A stretch of DNA of 14,442 bases from positions 1 through 14,442 of the forward strand of contig JASIDM010000099.1 in the NCBI GenBank assembly GCA_030044695.1, given 5' to 3'. Shown here one piece after another: positions 1 through 7,301 of this stretch. Both the position numbers and the translations under genes were made by a program. This DNA comes from Thermoplasmata archaeon (GTDB lineage: Archaea > Thermoplasmatota > Thermoplasmata > Lutacidiplasmatales > UBA184). Below the pieces are notes generated by a model. The model did no database searches and was not told where the DNA came from. It saw nothing but the letters and a program-made list of their open reading frames with translations. The stretch's first letter is position 1, and each line of letters begins with the position of its first letter.

Positions 1-1209
1 CCGTTCCCCGGTCCGACGGAGGTCGCCTACGGGGCGCTGTACTTCGCCGCGCCGCTGCTGGCGATCCTCGGCGTCCACGAGACGGCGCACTACGTGGTCG
101 CCCGGCGGCGGCACCTGGACGCCTCGCTCCCGTACTTCATCCCGATCCCGCCCCCGTACGTCCTGGGCACCTTCGGGGCGTTCGTCTCGATGCGCGAGCC
201 GTTCCCGGACCGCAAGAGCCTGTTCGATGTCGGTGTGGCGGGTCCGATCGCCGGCTTCGCCATGTCGATCCCGATCGCCCTCGCCGGCCTCTCGCTCTCC
301 GTCCACGCCCCGTCGGTCCCGGTGACGTACTGTGGCCCGTCGATCCTGGGCCAGAGCTACGGCAACCTCCTGCTCGGCCCCTCCTTGTTCTGGGAGCTGC
401 TCGCCGCCTTCTTCCCGAAGTCGATCATCGCGCTGAACCCGCTCGCGCTCGCGGGCTGGGTCGGCGTCCTGATCACGGCGATCAACCTCCTGCCGGCCGG
501 GACCCTGGACGGCGGCCACGTCTTCCGCGCCCTCGCCGGCGAGCGCGCCCGCTTCGTCAGCTACGGGGCCGCGGCGATCCTGTTCGGCCTCGGGTTCCTG
601 TACGTCGGTTGGCTGCTGTTCGCCGTTCTCGTCTTCGTGCTCGGGCTCCGACATCCCCCGCCGCTCAACGACACGACGCCGCTCGACCGCAAGCGGATCG
701 CCGTCGGGGCCGTCGCGATCGCCATCCTCGTCTGCGGGTTCGTCGTGGTCCCGCTCTCCGTCCCCTCCGGGCTGATCGCGGTCCAGGGGAGTTCCCCCGC
801 CGTGCTGCCGCCCCCTGGGGGTACGGGGGTCGCCGCGGACCTGAACGCCACGATCACCAACAATGACCCCGTCCCGCACGGCGTTCTCTACACCTACAGC
901 GTCCTCAACGTCTCGACCACGCCCGGGACGTACCTTACCGGGGCGGCCCTCGCCGCCTGGACGGCGAACGACAGCTGGACGCTCACCCTCGCCGACGGGA
1001 CGTACACCGTGAACGGGACGGCCTCGGTGAGCCTGCCGTCGTGGGCGGTCCTGACCGTCGACGCGGGCGCCTCGACCGTCGCGCTCGCCGAGTTCACCGA
1101 CCACGAGAGCGCTCTCGTCGTCGTCTTCGACCTGTCCGCCCAGGAGCTGCTCTGCACCCCGGCGTCGGGCGGTTCGGCGTCATGGACGTACCCGGCCGTG
1201 TCCTTCTAG
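1..1209 (+). CDS. Site-2 protease family (M50) membrane metalloprotease, 5' truncated
   Basis: The reading frame is open from the first base, so the N-terminus lies outside the window; 402 residues are visible. HETAH at nt 76-90 (visible residues 26-30) is the HExxH zinc site of M50 intramembrane proteases. LDGGH at nt 505-519 (residues 169-173) is the second conserved motif, whose Asp is the third zinc ligand. Hydrophobic helices surround both motifs. A further helix near residues 233-255 is followed by a C-terminal region of about 145 residues rich in Thr, Val, Ala and Ser with the look of a beta-sandwich ectodomain. Known M50 enzymes cut membrane-anchored substrates, often to release regulators; the substrate here cannot be inferred. 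The stop TAG overlaps the stop of the convergent TrmG10 gene. Family assignment is firm, role unknown. Confidence 0.88.
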   Translation, partial: PFPGPTEVAYGALYFAAPLLAILGVHETAHYVVARRRHLDASLPYFIPIPPPYVLGTFGAFVSMREPFPDRKSLFDVGVAGPIAGFAMSIPIALAGLSLSVHAPSVPVTYCGPSILGQSYGNLLLGPSLFWELLAAFFPKSIIALNPLALAGWVGVLITAINLLPAGTLDGGHVFRALAGERARFVSYGAAAILFGLGFLYVGWLLFAVLVFVLGLRHPPPLNDTTPLDRKRIAVGAVAIAILVCGFVVVPLSVPSGLIAVQGSSPAVLPPPGGTGVAADLNATITNNDPVPHGVLYTYSVLNVSTTPGTYLTGAALAAWTANDSWTLTLADGTYTVNGTASVSLPSWAVLTVDAGASTVALAEFTDHESALVVVFDLSAQELLCTPASGGSASWTYPAVSF

Positions 1210-2228
1210 CCCGGCGGCGGCGTGCCGGTCCGCCGGTACCGGCGGAACTCCCGCGTGAGGCTTCGGTGGACGCGCACCGGGATGCGGAGCTCCTCTGTCC
1301 AGCGCTTCCCGAGGGCCGGAGGACCTCCGGGAGCTAGGACCACGATCGCCGCCCCGGGCCGGAGACGACCCTCCCAACGCTCGAGAACCTGAACGACGAG
1401 CGTCGAGGGATCCGCGCCCACGCTCGCGGAGGCGCGCCCGTACGGGGGGTCGGTCACGATGGCGTCGAACGTCGCCGGGAACCCCTCCGGTTCCACGGTG
1501 CGGGCATCACCTTCAGCGACGAGCTCGGCCCGCACCCCCAGGTGCGCGAGGTTCCTCAGGGACCCCCGCACCATCGCCGGGTCCGCGTCGATCCCGTAGA
1601 GGCGGGCTCCGAGAAGCCCCGCCTCGGCGAGGAGCGCGCCCGTGCCGAGGAACGGGTCGAGGACCAGATCGCCGGTTCGGACCGCGGCCAGGTTCATCGC
1701 GGCCCGGCCCAACCGCGGCGGGAGCGAGACGGGTCGGTGGAACGGCAGCCGGGGCATCGCCCGCCGCGCGTAGGCGCCGCGGTCGACCTCCGCGACCTCA
1801 CGTAGGAGCAATACCCGGGAGGGTTCCGGGGCGACCAGCCAGTAGCGGACTTCCGGCGTCTCGAGGTCGATCGTCCCACCACCCTGGACGTAGGCACGGC
1901 CGAGCTCGACGACGTCACGGTCGGCCGTGCCGCTCGGCGCGCCCCATCTTCGGAACACCGCCCGCCGGCCGGTTGCCCCCTCGCGACGGGCGGCCATCGC
2001 CGGCGCTGCGCCCCCGTCGACCGGGACCGCGACGCGACGGGCGAGCGCGAGTCGGGCGGCGATCTGGACCAGGCGCTCCCGGTCCGGCACCTCCACCGGC
2101 ACGATCCCGGGCCCCTGGACGGGAGAAACGTCCGCCACCGAGCCGTCCAGCGCTGCCACCGCCCCTTCCACCTCCCGGCGAGCGAGCGCAGGGTGCTCGC
2201 CTGAGGTCTCCACGATGCCGAGGATCAT
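1206..2228 (-). CDS. tRNA (guanine(10)-N2)-dimethyltransferase, TrmG10/Trm11-like
   Basis: This 340-residue protein has an N-terminal part (about 1-150) in the position of a THUMP-type RNA-binding module and a C-terminal Rossmann methyltransferase. DPFLGTG at residues 191-197 is the SAM-binding motif I, and IDAD (213-216) ends the next strand. TDPPYG at 259-264 is the D/N-PPY catalytic motif of amino-methyltransferases. RLPFHRPVSLPPRLGRA (160-176) matches the family segment before the SAM fold. Archaeal TrmG10 makes m2G/m2,2G at position 10 of tRNA. The frame stays open upstream, but I chose the ATG giving MILGIVETSGEH because it overlaps the Mut7-C stop in ATGA (2225-2228) and everything upstream is antisense-like Arg/Gly sequence. 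The gene is probably translationally coupled to Mut7-C. Its 3' end shares CTAG with the convergent protease. Confidence 0.87.
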   Translation of the reverse strand: MILGIVETSGEHPALARREVEGAVAALDGSVADVSPVQGPGIVPVEVPDRERLVQIAARLALARRVAVPVDGGAAPAMAARREGATGRRAVFRRWGAPSGTADRDVVELGRAYVQGGGTIDLETPEVRYWLVAPEPSRVLLLREVAEVDRGAYARRAMPRLPFHRPVSLPPRLGRAAMNLAAVRTGDLVLDPFLGTGALLAEAGLLGARLYGIDADPAMVRGSLRNLAHLGVRAELVAEGDARTVEPEGFPATFDAIVTDPPYGRASASVGADPSTLVVQVLERWEGRLRPGAAIVVLAPGGPPALGKRWTEELRIPVRVHRSLTREFRRYRRTGTPPPG

Positions 2229-2698
2229 CGCTCCGCCGCGGGACCCTCCCACGCCGCCAGGCGCCGCCGAACGCTCTCCGTGTGCGAGCCTTCCCAGTAG
2301 AGGTGCCCGCAGCTTCGGCAGGCGAAGACGGCCGTCCGACGTCCGCGAACCCCTGGTGGAAGGCTGGCGGCTCGCGGATCCTCGGGCACGACGGGCTCGA
2401 GCTCCCCGTTGCACCGGGTGCATCGGGAGAACGCCGGGGCGATCGGCACCTCGGGCCAGGCCGCGCGGACGGCGCGCCACTGGCGGGCGAGCTCAGGACT
2501 GTCGATGAGGAACGCCTGCCGGCCGCGCCGGCTGAGTGGGCGGTCCCGGGTCAGGAGGATTCGGCCTTCCCTCGCCGCGGTGGCGAGCAGCTCGTCGTCG
2601 GACATCCCGCGCCCATAGACGGTGTCGCACCCGACGAACCGCAGGTAGCGGGCCAACCGTCCGAGCATCTCGTCGGCCAGCCATCGCGGGGGCGCCAC
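2225..2698 (-). CDS. Mut7-C RNase-domain protein with zinc ribbon
   Basis: The 157-residue protein opens with PRWLADEMLGRLARYLRFVG, the characteristic start of the Mut7-C (PIN-like fold) family. Acidic residues that could form a PIN-type metal site are D9/E10, D34/D35 and D52 (in LLTRD). C93-x2-C96 and C127-x2-C130 form a four-cysteine zinc ribbon, the usual C-terminal half. The family is predicted to have RNase activity, with little direct biochemistry in prokaryotes. I chose the GTG at 2698 because it puts the conserved block at the N-terminus and lies about 28 nt after a TTTTGG box; a GTG at 2749 would add 17 poor-quality residues. The ATGA overlap with the tRNA methyltransferase suggests a shared RNA-related role, which is an inference. 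Confidence 0.85.
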   Translation of the reverse strand: MAPPRWLADEMLGRLARYLRFVGCDTVYGRGMSDDELLATAAREGRILLTRDRPLSRRGRQAFLIDSPELARQWRAVRAAWPEVPIAPAFSRCTRCNGELEPVVPEDPRAASLPPGVRGRRTAVFACRSCGHLYWEGSHTESVRRRLAAWEGPAAER

Positions 2699-2720
2699 GC
2701 CCGCCCAGCCCGGACGCCGG

Positions 2721-2726
2721 CCAAAA
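2721..2726 (-). promoter_or_regulatory. TATA-like box TTTTGG before Mut7-C
   Basis: This is a four-T run in otherwise very GC-rich sequence, starting 28 nt before the GTG at 2698 on the minus strand, with no good Shine-Dalgarno sequence between them. That spacing fits an archaeal TATA element with a leaderless transcript. It is short and degenerate, so the call rests mainly on position and on similar boxes before other genes here. Confidence 0.4.
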
Positions 2727-2788
2727 CCCTTGGGGAGCCCCCGGACCACGACCGACGACGGCGCCCGCCGCGGGGCCCCCTCTCCGCC

Positions 2789-2795
2789 TTTATCG
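2789..2795 (+). promoter_or_regulatory. TATA-like box TTTATCG before glmM
   Basis: CCTTTATCG lies 28-34 nt upstream of the GTG at 2823 and is the most AT-rich stretch of the divergent Mut7-C/glmM gap (2699-2822). No Shine-Dalgarno sequence precedes the start. Position and sequence fit a TATA box giving a transcript that starts at or near the start codon. Confidence 0.55.
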
Positions 2796-2822
2796 CGGCC
2801 ACGCGTTGGGCCGGCCGAGCGC

Positions 2823-4202
2823 GTGACGCGACTGTTCGGCACGAACGGCATCCGCGAGGTCGTCGGCGAGACGATGACGCCCGCCTTCGTGACGCGGGTC
2901 ACCTCGGCGATCGCGACGGTCGCTCCGTCGGACCGGCCGGTCGTCGTCGGCTGGGACGGCCGGACGACCAGCGTCCCGTTCGCGCGCCTCGTTGGCGCGA
3001 CGCTCGCGGTCCTCGGCCACCGCGTCCTCGAGGTCGGCCTCCTGCCGACCCCGGCGATCCAGTACAACGTCCCCCGGCTCGGCGCGGGGTTCGCCGTGAT
3101 CGTCACGGCCTCCCACAACCCGCCGGAGTTCAACGGTCTCAAGTGCATCGCGGACGACGGCCTGGAGGCGAGCCGCGCGACGGAGGAGCGGATCGAGGCC
3201 GCGTTCGACGCCGCCCAAGCCCCGTCGGTCCCGTTCGACCGCGTCGGGGAGGTCGACCACGACGCCCTCGGGGCGGAGCGGTACCTCCGTGGGATCCTGG
3301 AGCGCGTCGATCGACCCCGCATCGTCCAGCGGCACCTGCACGTCGTCCTCGACTGCGGGAACGGCGCCTCCGTGGTGACCAGCCCGAGACTGCTCCAGCG
3401 GCTCGGGTGCCGCACGGTGACCCTCAACGGCCACGTCGACGGGACGTTCCCGGGCCGGCGCAGCGAGCCGACCGAGGCGGCCGTCGCCGACCTTCGACGG
3501 CTCGTCCCCTCGGTCGGGGCCGAGCTCGGCGTCGCCCACGACGGGGACGCGGACCGGGCGGTGTTCGTGACCGCGGACGGCGCCTACGTGCCCGGCGAGA
3601 CGATGCTCGCGCTGCTGGCCCGGGACGCGGTGGAGCGCGCCGGCGGAGGCACGGTCGTCGTACCGGTGTCGACCTCGCTCGCGGTGGAGGAGGCGATCCG
3701 CCCCCTCGGCGGCAAGGTCCTCTACACCCGCGTCGGCTCGCCGTCCGTGACCCGGGCGATGCGCGAGGTCGGGGCGGTCCTCGGCGGCGAGGACAACGGC
3801 GGTCTCGTCTTCCCGGCGTTCCAACTGGCGCGGGACGGGGCGATGTGCCTCGCCGCCACGCTCGACCTGCTCGTGCGCCGCGGCCAGCCGCTCGCGGAGC
3901 TCGCCCGCGGGGTCCCCCACCTCCACCTCCTCAAGGAGACCGTCGCCTGTCCGGTCGAATGGCGTTCTGCGGTGCTCGCCCACGTCGCCGAGGCGCTCGC
4001 CAAGGGCGGGGGGAAGGTCGAGACGCTGGACGGGGTGAAGCTCCGTCGCGACGACGGCTGGCTCCTCCTCCGCCCGTCCGGCACCGAGCCGATCTTCCGC
4101 GTGTCGGCGGAGGCGAGGGACGCCGCGTCCGCGCGTCACCTCGCGGACCTCGGGCTCCGGACCGTTCGGGAGGCGCTGGCCGCACTCGGGAGCGCCGCGT
4201 AG
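2823..4202 (+). CDS. glmM: Phosphoglucosamine mutase / phosphomannomutase family
   Basis: This 459-residue alpha-D-phosphohexomutase shows all four family motifs. TASHNPPEFNG carries the phospho-acceptor Ser97. DGDADR (240-245) is the metal-binding loop. GGEDNGG (321-327) is the sugar-binding loop. RPSGTEP (417-423) is the phosphate-binding loop near the C-terminus. Length is typical. The enzyme interconverts hexosamine or hexose 6- and 1-phosphates for UDP-GlcNAc or GDP-mannose synthesis. LFGTNGIRE at the N-terminus and GGEDNGG rather than the phosphomannomutase-like GEMSGH favour the archaeal GlmM group, but mannose or glucose specificity is not excluded. I chose GTG 2823 because it starts MTRLFGTNG, the family N-terminus, 28-34 nt after a TATA-like box. 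The gene diverges from Mut7-C and looks monocistronic, with 97 bp to the next start. Confidence 0.87.
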   Translation: MTRLFGTNGIREVVGETMTPAFVTRVTSAIATVAPSDRPVVVGWDGRTTSVPFARLVGATLAVLGHRVLEVGLLPTPAIQYNVPRLGAGFAVIVTASHNPPEFNGLKCIADDGLEASRATEERIEAAFDAAQAPSVPFDRVGEVDHDALGAERYLRGILERVDRPRIVQRHLHVVLDCGNGASVVTSPRLLQRLGCRTVTLNGHVDGTFPGRRSEPTEAAVADLRRLVPSVGAELGVAHDGDADRAVFVTADGAYVPGETMLALLARDAVERAGGGTVVVPVSTSLAVEEAIRPLGGKVLYTRVGSPSVTRAMREVGAVLGGEDNGGLVFPAFQLARDGAMCLAATLDLLVRRGQPLAELARGVPHLHLLKETVACPVEWRSAVLAHVAEALAKGGGKVETLDGVKLRRDDGWLLLRPSGTEPIFRVSAEARDAASARHLADLGLRTVREALAALGSAA

Positions 4203-4299
4203 CGACACTCGACCGAACCGGGCGGCCGCCCGGGAGACGCCCCTCGCGGACCACGCGCTTCGCGTCAGGCACTTGAGGCCGGGCGCGGTTCCGCCGCGC

Positions 4300-5124
4300 A
4301 TGCCGTTCCCTCGCCTTCCCGGAAAACACCGCTGGGACCCGCTGTTCTCGGCGGTGGACTTCTGGGGGTACGTGGCCCGCCGCGAGCGGACCGGCCCGCC
4401 CCGCGTTCCCCCCAACCTGGTCCTCGTCTTCGGGGCCCGATGGAACGACTACCTCCGCCGCCGGTTCCGCGGGCGGTACGAGGCCCGGCCCGGGGTCTAC
4501 CGGCTCGGGCGCTCGGTCGGCGTCGCCCAGGTCCAAGGACCGGGCGCTCCGTTCGCCAGCATGGTCGTCGAGGAGCTGGCCGGCCTCGGGGCCCGGTCGT
4601 TCCTCCTCGTTGGCCTCGCGGGCTCGCTCCAGCTCGAGATCCGCGTGGGTTCGATGGTCGTCTGCACGAAGGCGCTGCGTGACGAGGGGACCTCCTACCA
4701 CTACGCGCGGCCCGCCGCGTTCGCCGTCCCGGACCGGGAGCTCACCGCCTCGCTCGGGAGGAGCCTACGTCTCCACGGGGTCCCGTTCGTCCGCGGTCCG
4801 TCGTGGACCACCGACGCGCCGTACCGCGAAACGGTCCCGGAGATCCGACGGTACCGACGGACGGGGATCGTCACCGTCGAGATGGAGGCCTCCGCGGTCT
4901 TCACCGTGGCCCGAGCGCTGGGTCGCAAGGCCGCGGCCCTCTTTGTGGTCAGCGACCACCTGGACGAACGCGGCTGGGAGCCCCGGTTCTCCGACACGCA
5001 CGCTCCCCTGCACGAAGCCCTCGAGATCGCCCTGGGGGCCTACGGGAGCGCGCGTGCCCGACGGTCCCCGCGGCCTCCCGCGCCGTCGGATCGTGCCTCC
5101 CCACGTGTCGCCCGGCGACGTTAG
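4300..5124 (+). CDS. Nucleoside phosphorylase (uridine/purine, PNP_UDP_1 family)
   Basis: This 274-residue protein carries the hallmarks of the hexameric nucleoside phosphorylase fold: GPGAPFASMVVEEL (80-93), GLAGSL (105-110), RDEGTSYHY (127-135), VEMEASAVF (193-201) with the ribose-binding Met-Glu pair, and SDHLD (218-222). RDEGTSYHY resembles uridine phosphorylase-type members more than AMP or MTA phosphorylases. The reaction is phosphorolysis of a nucleoside to base and ribose-1-phosphate in salvage; the base is not certain. The ATG at 4300 is preferred over a TTG at 4273, whose added residues are Pro/Arg filler. The last 25 or so residues (from 250) are Arg/Pro/Ser-rich and outside the fold. 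Its TAG stop overlaps the TAA of the convergent DUF1634 gene. The gap 4203-4299 shows only a weak CACTTGAG box near 4270. Confidence 0.83.
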   Translation: MPFPRLPGKHRWDPLFSAVDFWGYVARRERTGPPRVPPNLVLVFGARWNDYLRRRFRGRYEARPGVYRLGRSVGVAQVQGPGAPFASMVVEELAGLGARSFLLVGLAGSLQLEIRVGSMVVCTKALRDEGTSYHYARPAAFAVPDRELTASLGRSLRLHGVPFVRGPSWTTDAPYRETVPEIRRYRRTGIVTVEMEASAVFTVARALGRKAAALFVVSDHLDERGWEPRFSDTHAPLHEALEIALGAYGSARARRSPRPPAPSDRASPRVARRR

Positions 5125-5540
5125 TGGACCCACGGACCCAGCACGAACAGGCCGAGCAGGAGCAACGCGAGCACCACGAGCGTGATCTCCCCGAGCTTGC
5201 GGTCGCCGTGCCGCAGGAATGCGACGGTGCCGCTGGCGACCCGGAGGACCGGCGTCGCGATCAGCGCGAGGACCCCGACCGTCAGGTACGCCTCCGGCGT
5301 GCCCGCGACGAGGCCGCGGGCCAGGTCGCCGAGCCCCAGGTACTTCCCTACGGGATTGGACGACACCCACGGGCCGGAGGCCGCCGCGTGGGACCGGACG
5401 AGCAGCGCCGCGAGCGAGGCGACGAGCAGCACGACCGAGACGATCAGCCCGGTGCGCAGGAGCCTCGCCATCGACACGTAGACGCGATCCGGGAGCGCCG
5501 GCTCGGCGGGGGACGCGGAGGGCGGCGGGCCGACGCTCAT
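5121..5540 (-). CDS. DUF1634 membrane protein, TauE/SafE partner
   Basis: This is a 139-residue protein with three predicted membrane helices at about 29-49, 87-107 and 117-136 and a Pro-rich cytoplasmic-looking N-terminus. Size, helix layout and position directly after a TauE/SafE gene match the DUF1634 family, which is repeatedly found beside sulfite-exporter-family permeases; its molecular function is not established. The ATG overlaps the transporter stop in ATGA (5537-5540), so the two are probably made together and may form one complex. The gene ends against the convergent nucleoside phosphorylase with shared stop bases. Assignment rests on topology and context more than on a sharp motif. 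Confidence 0.75.
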   Translation of the reverse strand: MSVGPPPSASPAEPALPDRVYVSMARLLRTGLIVSVVLLVASLAALLVRSHAAASGPWVSSNPVGKYLGLGDLARGLVAGTPEAYLTVGVLALIATPVLRVASGTVAFLRHGDRKLGEITLVVLALLLLGLFVLGPWVH

Positions 5541-6394
5541 ACGATCCCCAGACCCCGGAGGATCACTTCCACGCCGAGCACCGCGAGGATCGGCACGAAC
5601 AGCCAGCGCACCGTGCGGTTGCGCAGGGTGGGCAGGATCCGGCTGCCCCCGAGCGCTCCCGCGGCCGTGCCGAGGGCGACCGGCGCGCCGATGACGGGAT
5701 TGATGAAACCGGCGAGCAGCAGCACGCTCGCGCCGGCGGCGGCGGTGACGCCGATCATGAAGTTGCTCGTCGCCGTCGCGATCTTCATCGGCAGGTTCAG
5801 GAAGTGCTCGAGGGAGAGGACCTTGAACACCCCGCCGCCGATGCCGAACATCCCCGAGACGAGGCCGGCGACGAAGGCGACGGCCAAGGCGGGGCGGGTG
5901 CGCGCGGCGGCGTACTCGATCCGCACCCCGCGGGCCGTATCGAAGTAGCTGCCCCGCAGCCGCAGCGAGCGCGCGACGTCGTCCGACGGGCCGGCGGTCG
6001 TCGGGGTGAGACGGCGGCCCCGGGCGATCGTCCCCGGCACGAGGGCGAACAGCACCACCCCGAGGGCGACCAGGAGGGCGTCGGCAAGCTCGGCCCGGAC
6101 GAGGAGGACCGTCGCGACGGCGCCGATGAGGGCTCCCGGCACCGTGGCGATCTCGAGGAACATCCCGATCCGCAGGTCGCTCAGGCGGTCGCGCACGTAC
6201 GCCGCGCCGGTCGTCGACGACGAGGCGAGGACGGTGAGGAGCCCGGCGCCGATCGCCTCCGGGATCGGCACGCCGAAGGCGATGACGAGCACCGGCAGCA
6301 CGACGACCGCCCCGCCGAGGCCGGTGAGGGAGCCGAGGAGGCCGGCGAAGAGCCCCGTGACGACGAGGAGGAGCGCGAGCTCGAGCAGCTCCAC
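5537..6394 (-). CDS. Sulfite exporter TauE/SafE family permease
   Basis: This 285-residue polytopic protein is made of two homologous hydrophobic halves, each opening with a Gly-rich helix: GLLGSLTGLGGAVVVLPVL (18-36) and the SGMFGIGGGVFKV segment in the second half. This internal duplication with G-G-G-x-x-x-P/V motifs is the signature of the TauE/SafE (DUF81) family. A polar loop between the halves (about 122-155) is longer than in minimal members. Known relatives move sulfite, sulfonates or other small organic anions; the substrate here is unknown. The start is GTG (minus strand, 6394-6392), 27 nt after a TTTT tract, so this unit probably has its own promoter apart from the ABC operon. It is coupled by ATGA overlap to the DUF1634 gene. 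Confidence 0.87.
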   Translation of the reverse strand: MELLELALLLVVTGLFAGLLGSLTGLGGAVVVLPVLVIAFGVPIPEAIGAGLLTVLASSSTTGAAYVRDRLSDLRIGMFLEIATVPGALIGAVATVLLVRAELADALLVALGVVLFALVPGTIARGRRLTPTTAGPSDDVARSLRLRGSYFDTARGVRIEYAAARTRPALAVAFVAGLVSGMFGIGGGVFKVLSLEHFLNLPMKIATATSNFMIGVTAAAGASVLLLAGFINPVIGAPVALGTAAGALGGSRILPTLRNRTVRWLFVPILAVLGVEVILRGLGIV

Positions 6395-6417
6395 GCCCGA
6401 GCCAGACGGGCCGTGAG

Positions 6418-6421
6418 AAAA
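6418..6421 (-). promoter_or_regulatory. TATA-like TTTT tract before TauE/SafE gene
   Basis: TTTTCTCAC on the minus strand starts 27 nt before the GTG at 6394, in the 49-bp gap behind the ABC permease. It is the only AT-rich patch in that gap and no Shine-Dalgarno sequence follows, fitting a leaderless promoter. Evidence is positional only. Confidence 0.4.
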
Positions 6422-6443
6422 GCGTCGCTACCGAGGCACGCGC

Positions 6444-7301
6444 CTACTCGACCTTGAGGTACTTCGAGGCCAGCGCCGTGCCGACCCCCATCATCACGGC
6501 CGCGAACAGCGCGAGGTAGCCGAGGTCGGTGAGGCAGGAGCCGGTGAACTGGCCGTACGTCATCACGGAGCGGGCGAGGTCGGCCGAGTACCCCACGGGG
6601 TTGACCTCGGCGATCGCCTTCATCCACCCCGGGTAGATCGTCGTCGGGAACATCGCCCCGCTCGCGAACATCAGCGGCATGGTGATGAAGTTCGAGACGA
6701 CCCCCGGCGTCTGCCAGTCCGTGCTCGAGGCGGTGATGGCGAGGAATAGCGCGGAGAAGCCGAAGCCGAGCAGCACGAGGCCGAGGAGGCAGGCGGCCCA
6801 GCCGAGGGCGCTCCCCTGGAGGTGGACCCCGAAGGCGAACGCCGCGGCGACCATCACCGGGATCTGGACGAGGCCCCGGGTCGCCGAGCCGAGCGCCTTG
6901 GCCAGGTAGACCGTCGCCTTGCTCGTCGGCGTGATCAGGATGCGCTTCATGAAGCCGAACCGCTTGTCCTGGATGGTGCTCATCGCCCCGAACATCCCGA
7001 TCGACAGCATCCCGGTCGACAGCACCCCCGGCAGGAGGAAGGCGAGGTAGCCGGTCCCCGGCGGCGCGTGGAGCAGGAACGAGTCGAGCTCCGACGTCGA
7101 CAGCGTCGAGAAGATCCCGCCGAAGAAGGCGAGCCACATGAACGGCTGCACGAGGGTGATGACGATGACGAACGGGTTGCGGAACGTCCGCAGCAGCTCG
7201 CGGGCGTACAGTCCCGAGAACTGGGAGAACTGGCCGACCCGGCCGTCGTGCCGGGGGACGAGCGACGCGGGCAGGCTCACGGAGCGGTTCACCGTGCTCA
7301 C
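6444..7301 (-). CDS. ABC-2 type transporter permease (DrrB-like)
   Basis: This 285-residue membrane subunit has an N-terminal cytosolic segment, a first helix at about 44-63 (after the ABC-2 motif YARELLRTFRNPF, 32-44), an external loop, then helices at about 85-108, 133-158, 167-190, 200-221 and 258-278. QDKRFGFMKRILITP (111-125) is the conserved cytoplasmic coupling region, and the MFASGAMFP and VNPVGYSADLAR segments near the end are typical of drug or lipid exporters of this class. The GTG start overlaps the ATPase stop in GTGA (7298-7301), so it is coupled to the ATPase. Together they form an exporter half-transporter pair; the substrate may be a drug, lipid or polyketide-like compound and is not determinable. 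Confidence 0.88.
   Translation of the reverse strand: MSTVNRSVSLPASLVPRHDGRVGQFSQFSGLYARELLRTFRNPFVIVITLVQPFMWLAFFGGIFSTLSTSELDSFLLHAPPGTGYLAFLLPGVLSTGMLSIGMFGAMSTIQDKRFGFMKRILITPTSKATVYLAKALGSATRGLVQIPVMVAAAFAFGVHLQGSALGWAACLLGLVLLGFGFSALFLAITASSTDWQTPGVVSNFITMPLMFASGAMFPTTIYPGWMKAIAEVNPVGYSADLARSVMTYGQFTGSCLTDLGYLALFAAVMMGVGTALASKYLKVE

Noticed and set aside
2229..2480. An 84-residue N-terminal extension of TrmG10
   Set aside because: It overlaps the Mut7-C coding region including its zinc ribbon, and the family N-terminus begins at the ATG at 2228.
1973..4276. A 767-codon open frame on the plus strand across TrmG10, Mut7-C and glmM
   Set aside because: It is almost entirely Arg, Pro, Gly and Ala, matches no family and overlaps three genes with clear motifs. 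It is a by-product of GC-rich codon use.
2790..4415. A 541-codon minus-strand open frame opposite glmM
   Set aside because: Arg/Asp/Gly-rich translation without motifs, fully antisense to a well-supported enzyme.
4803..6457. Long plus-strand open frames opposite DUF1634 and TauE/SafE
   Set aside because: Low-complexity charged translations. The minus strand encodes membrane proteins with conserved glycine motifs and a coupled ATGA junction.
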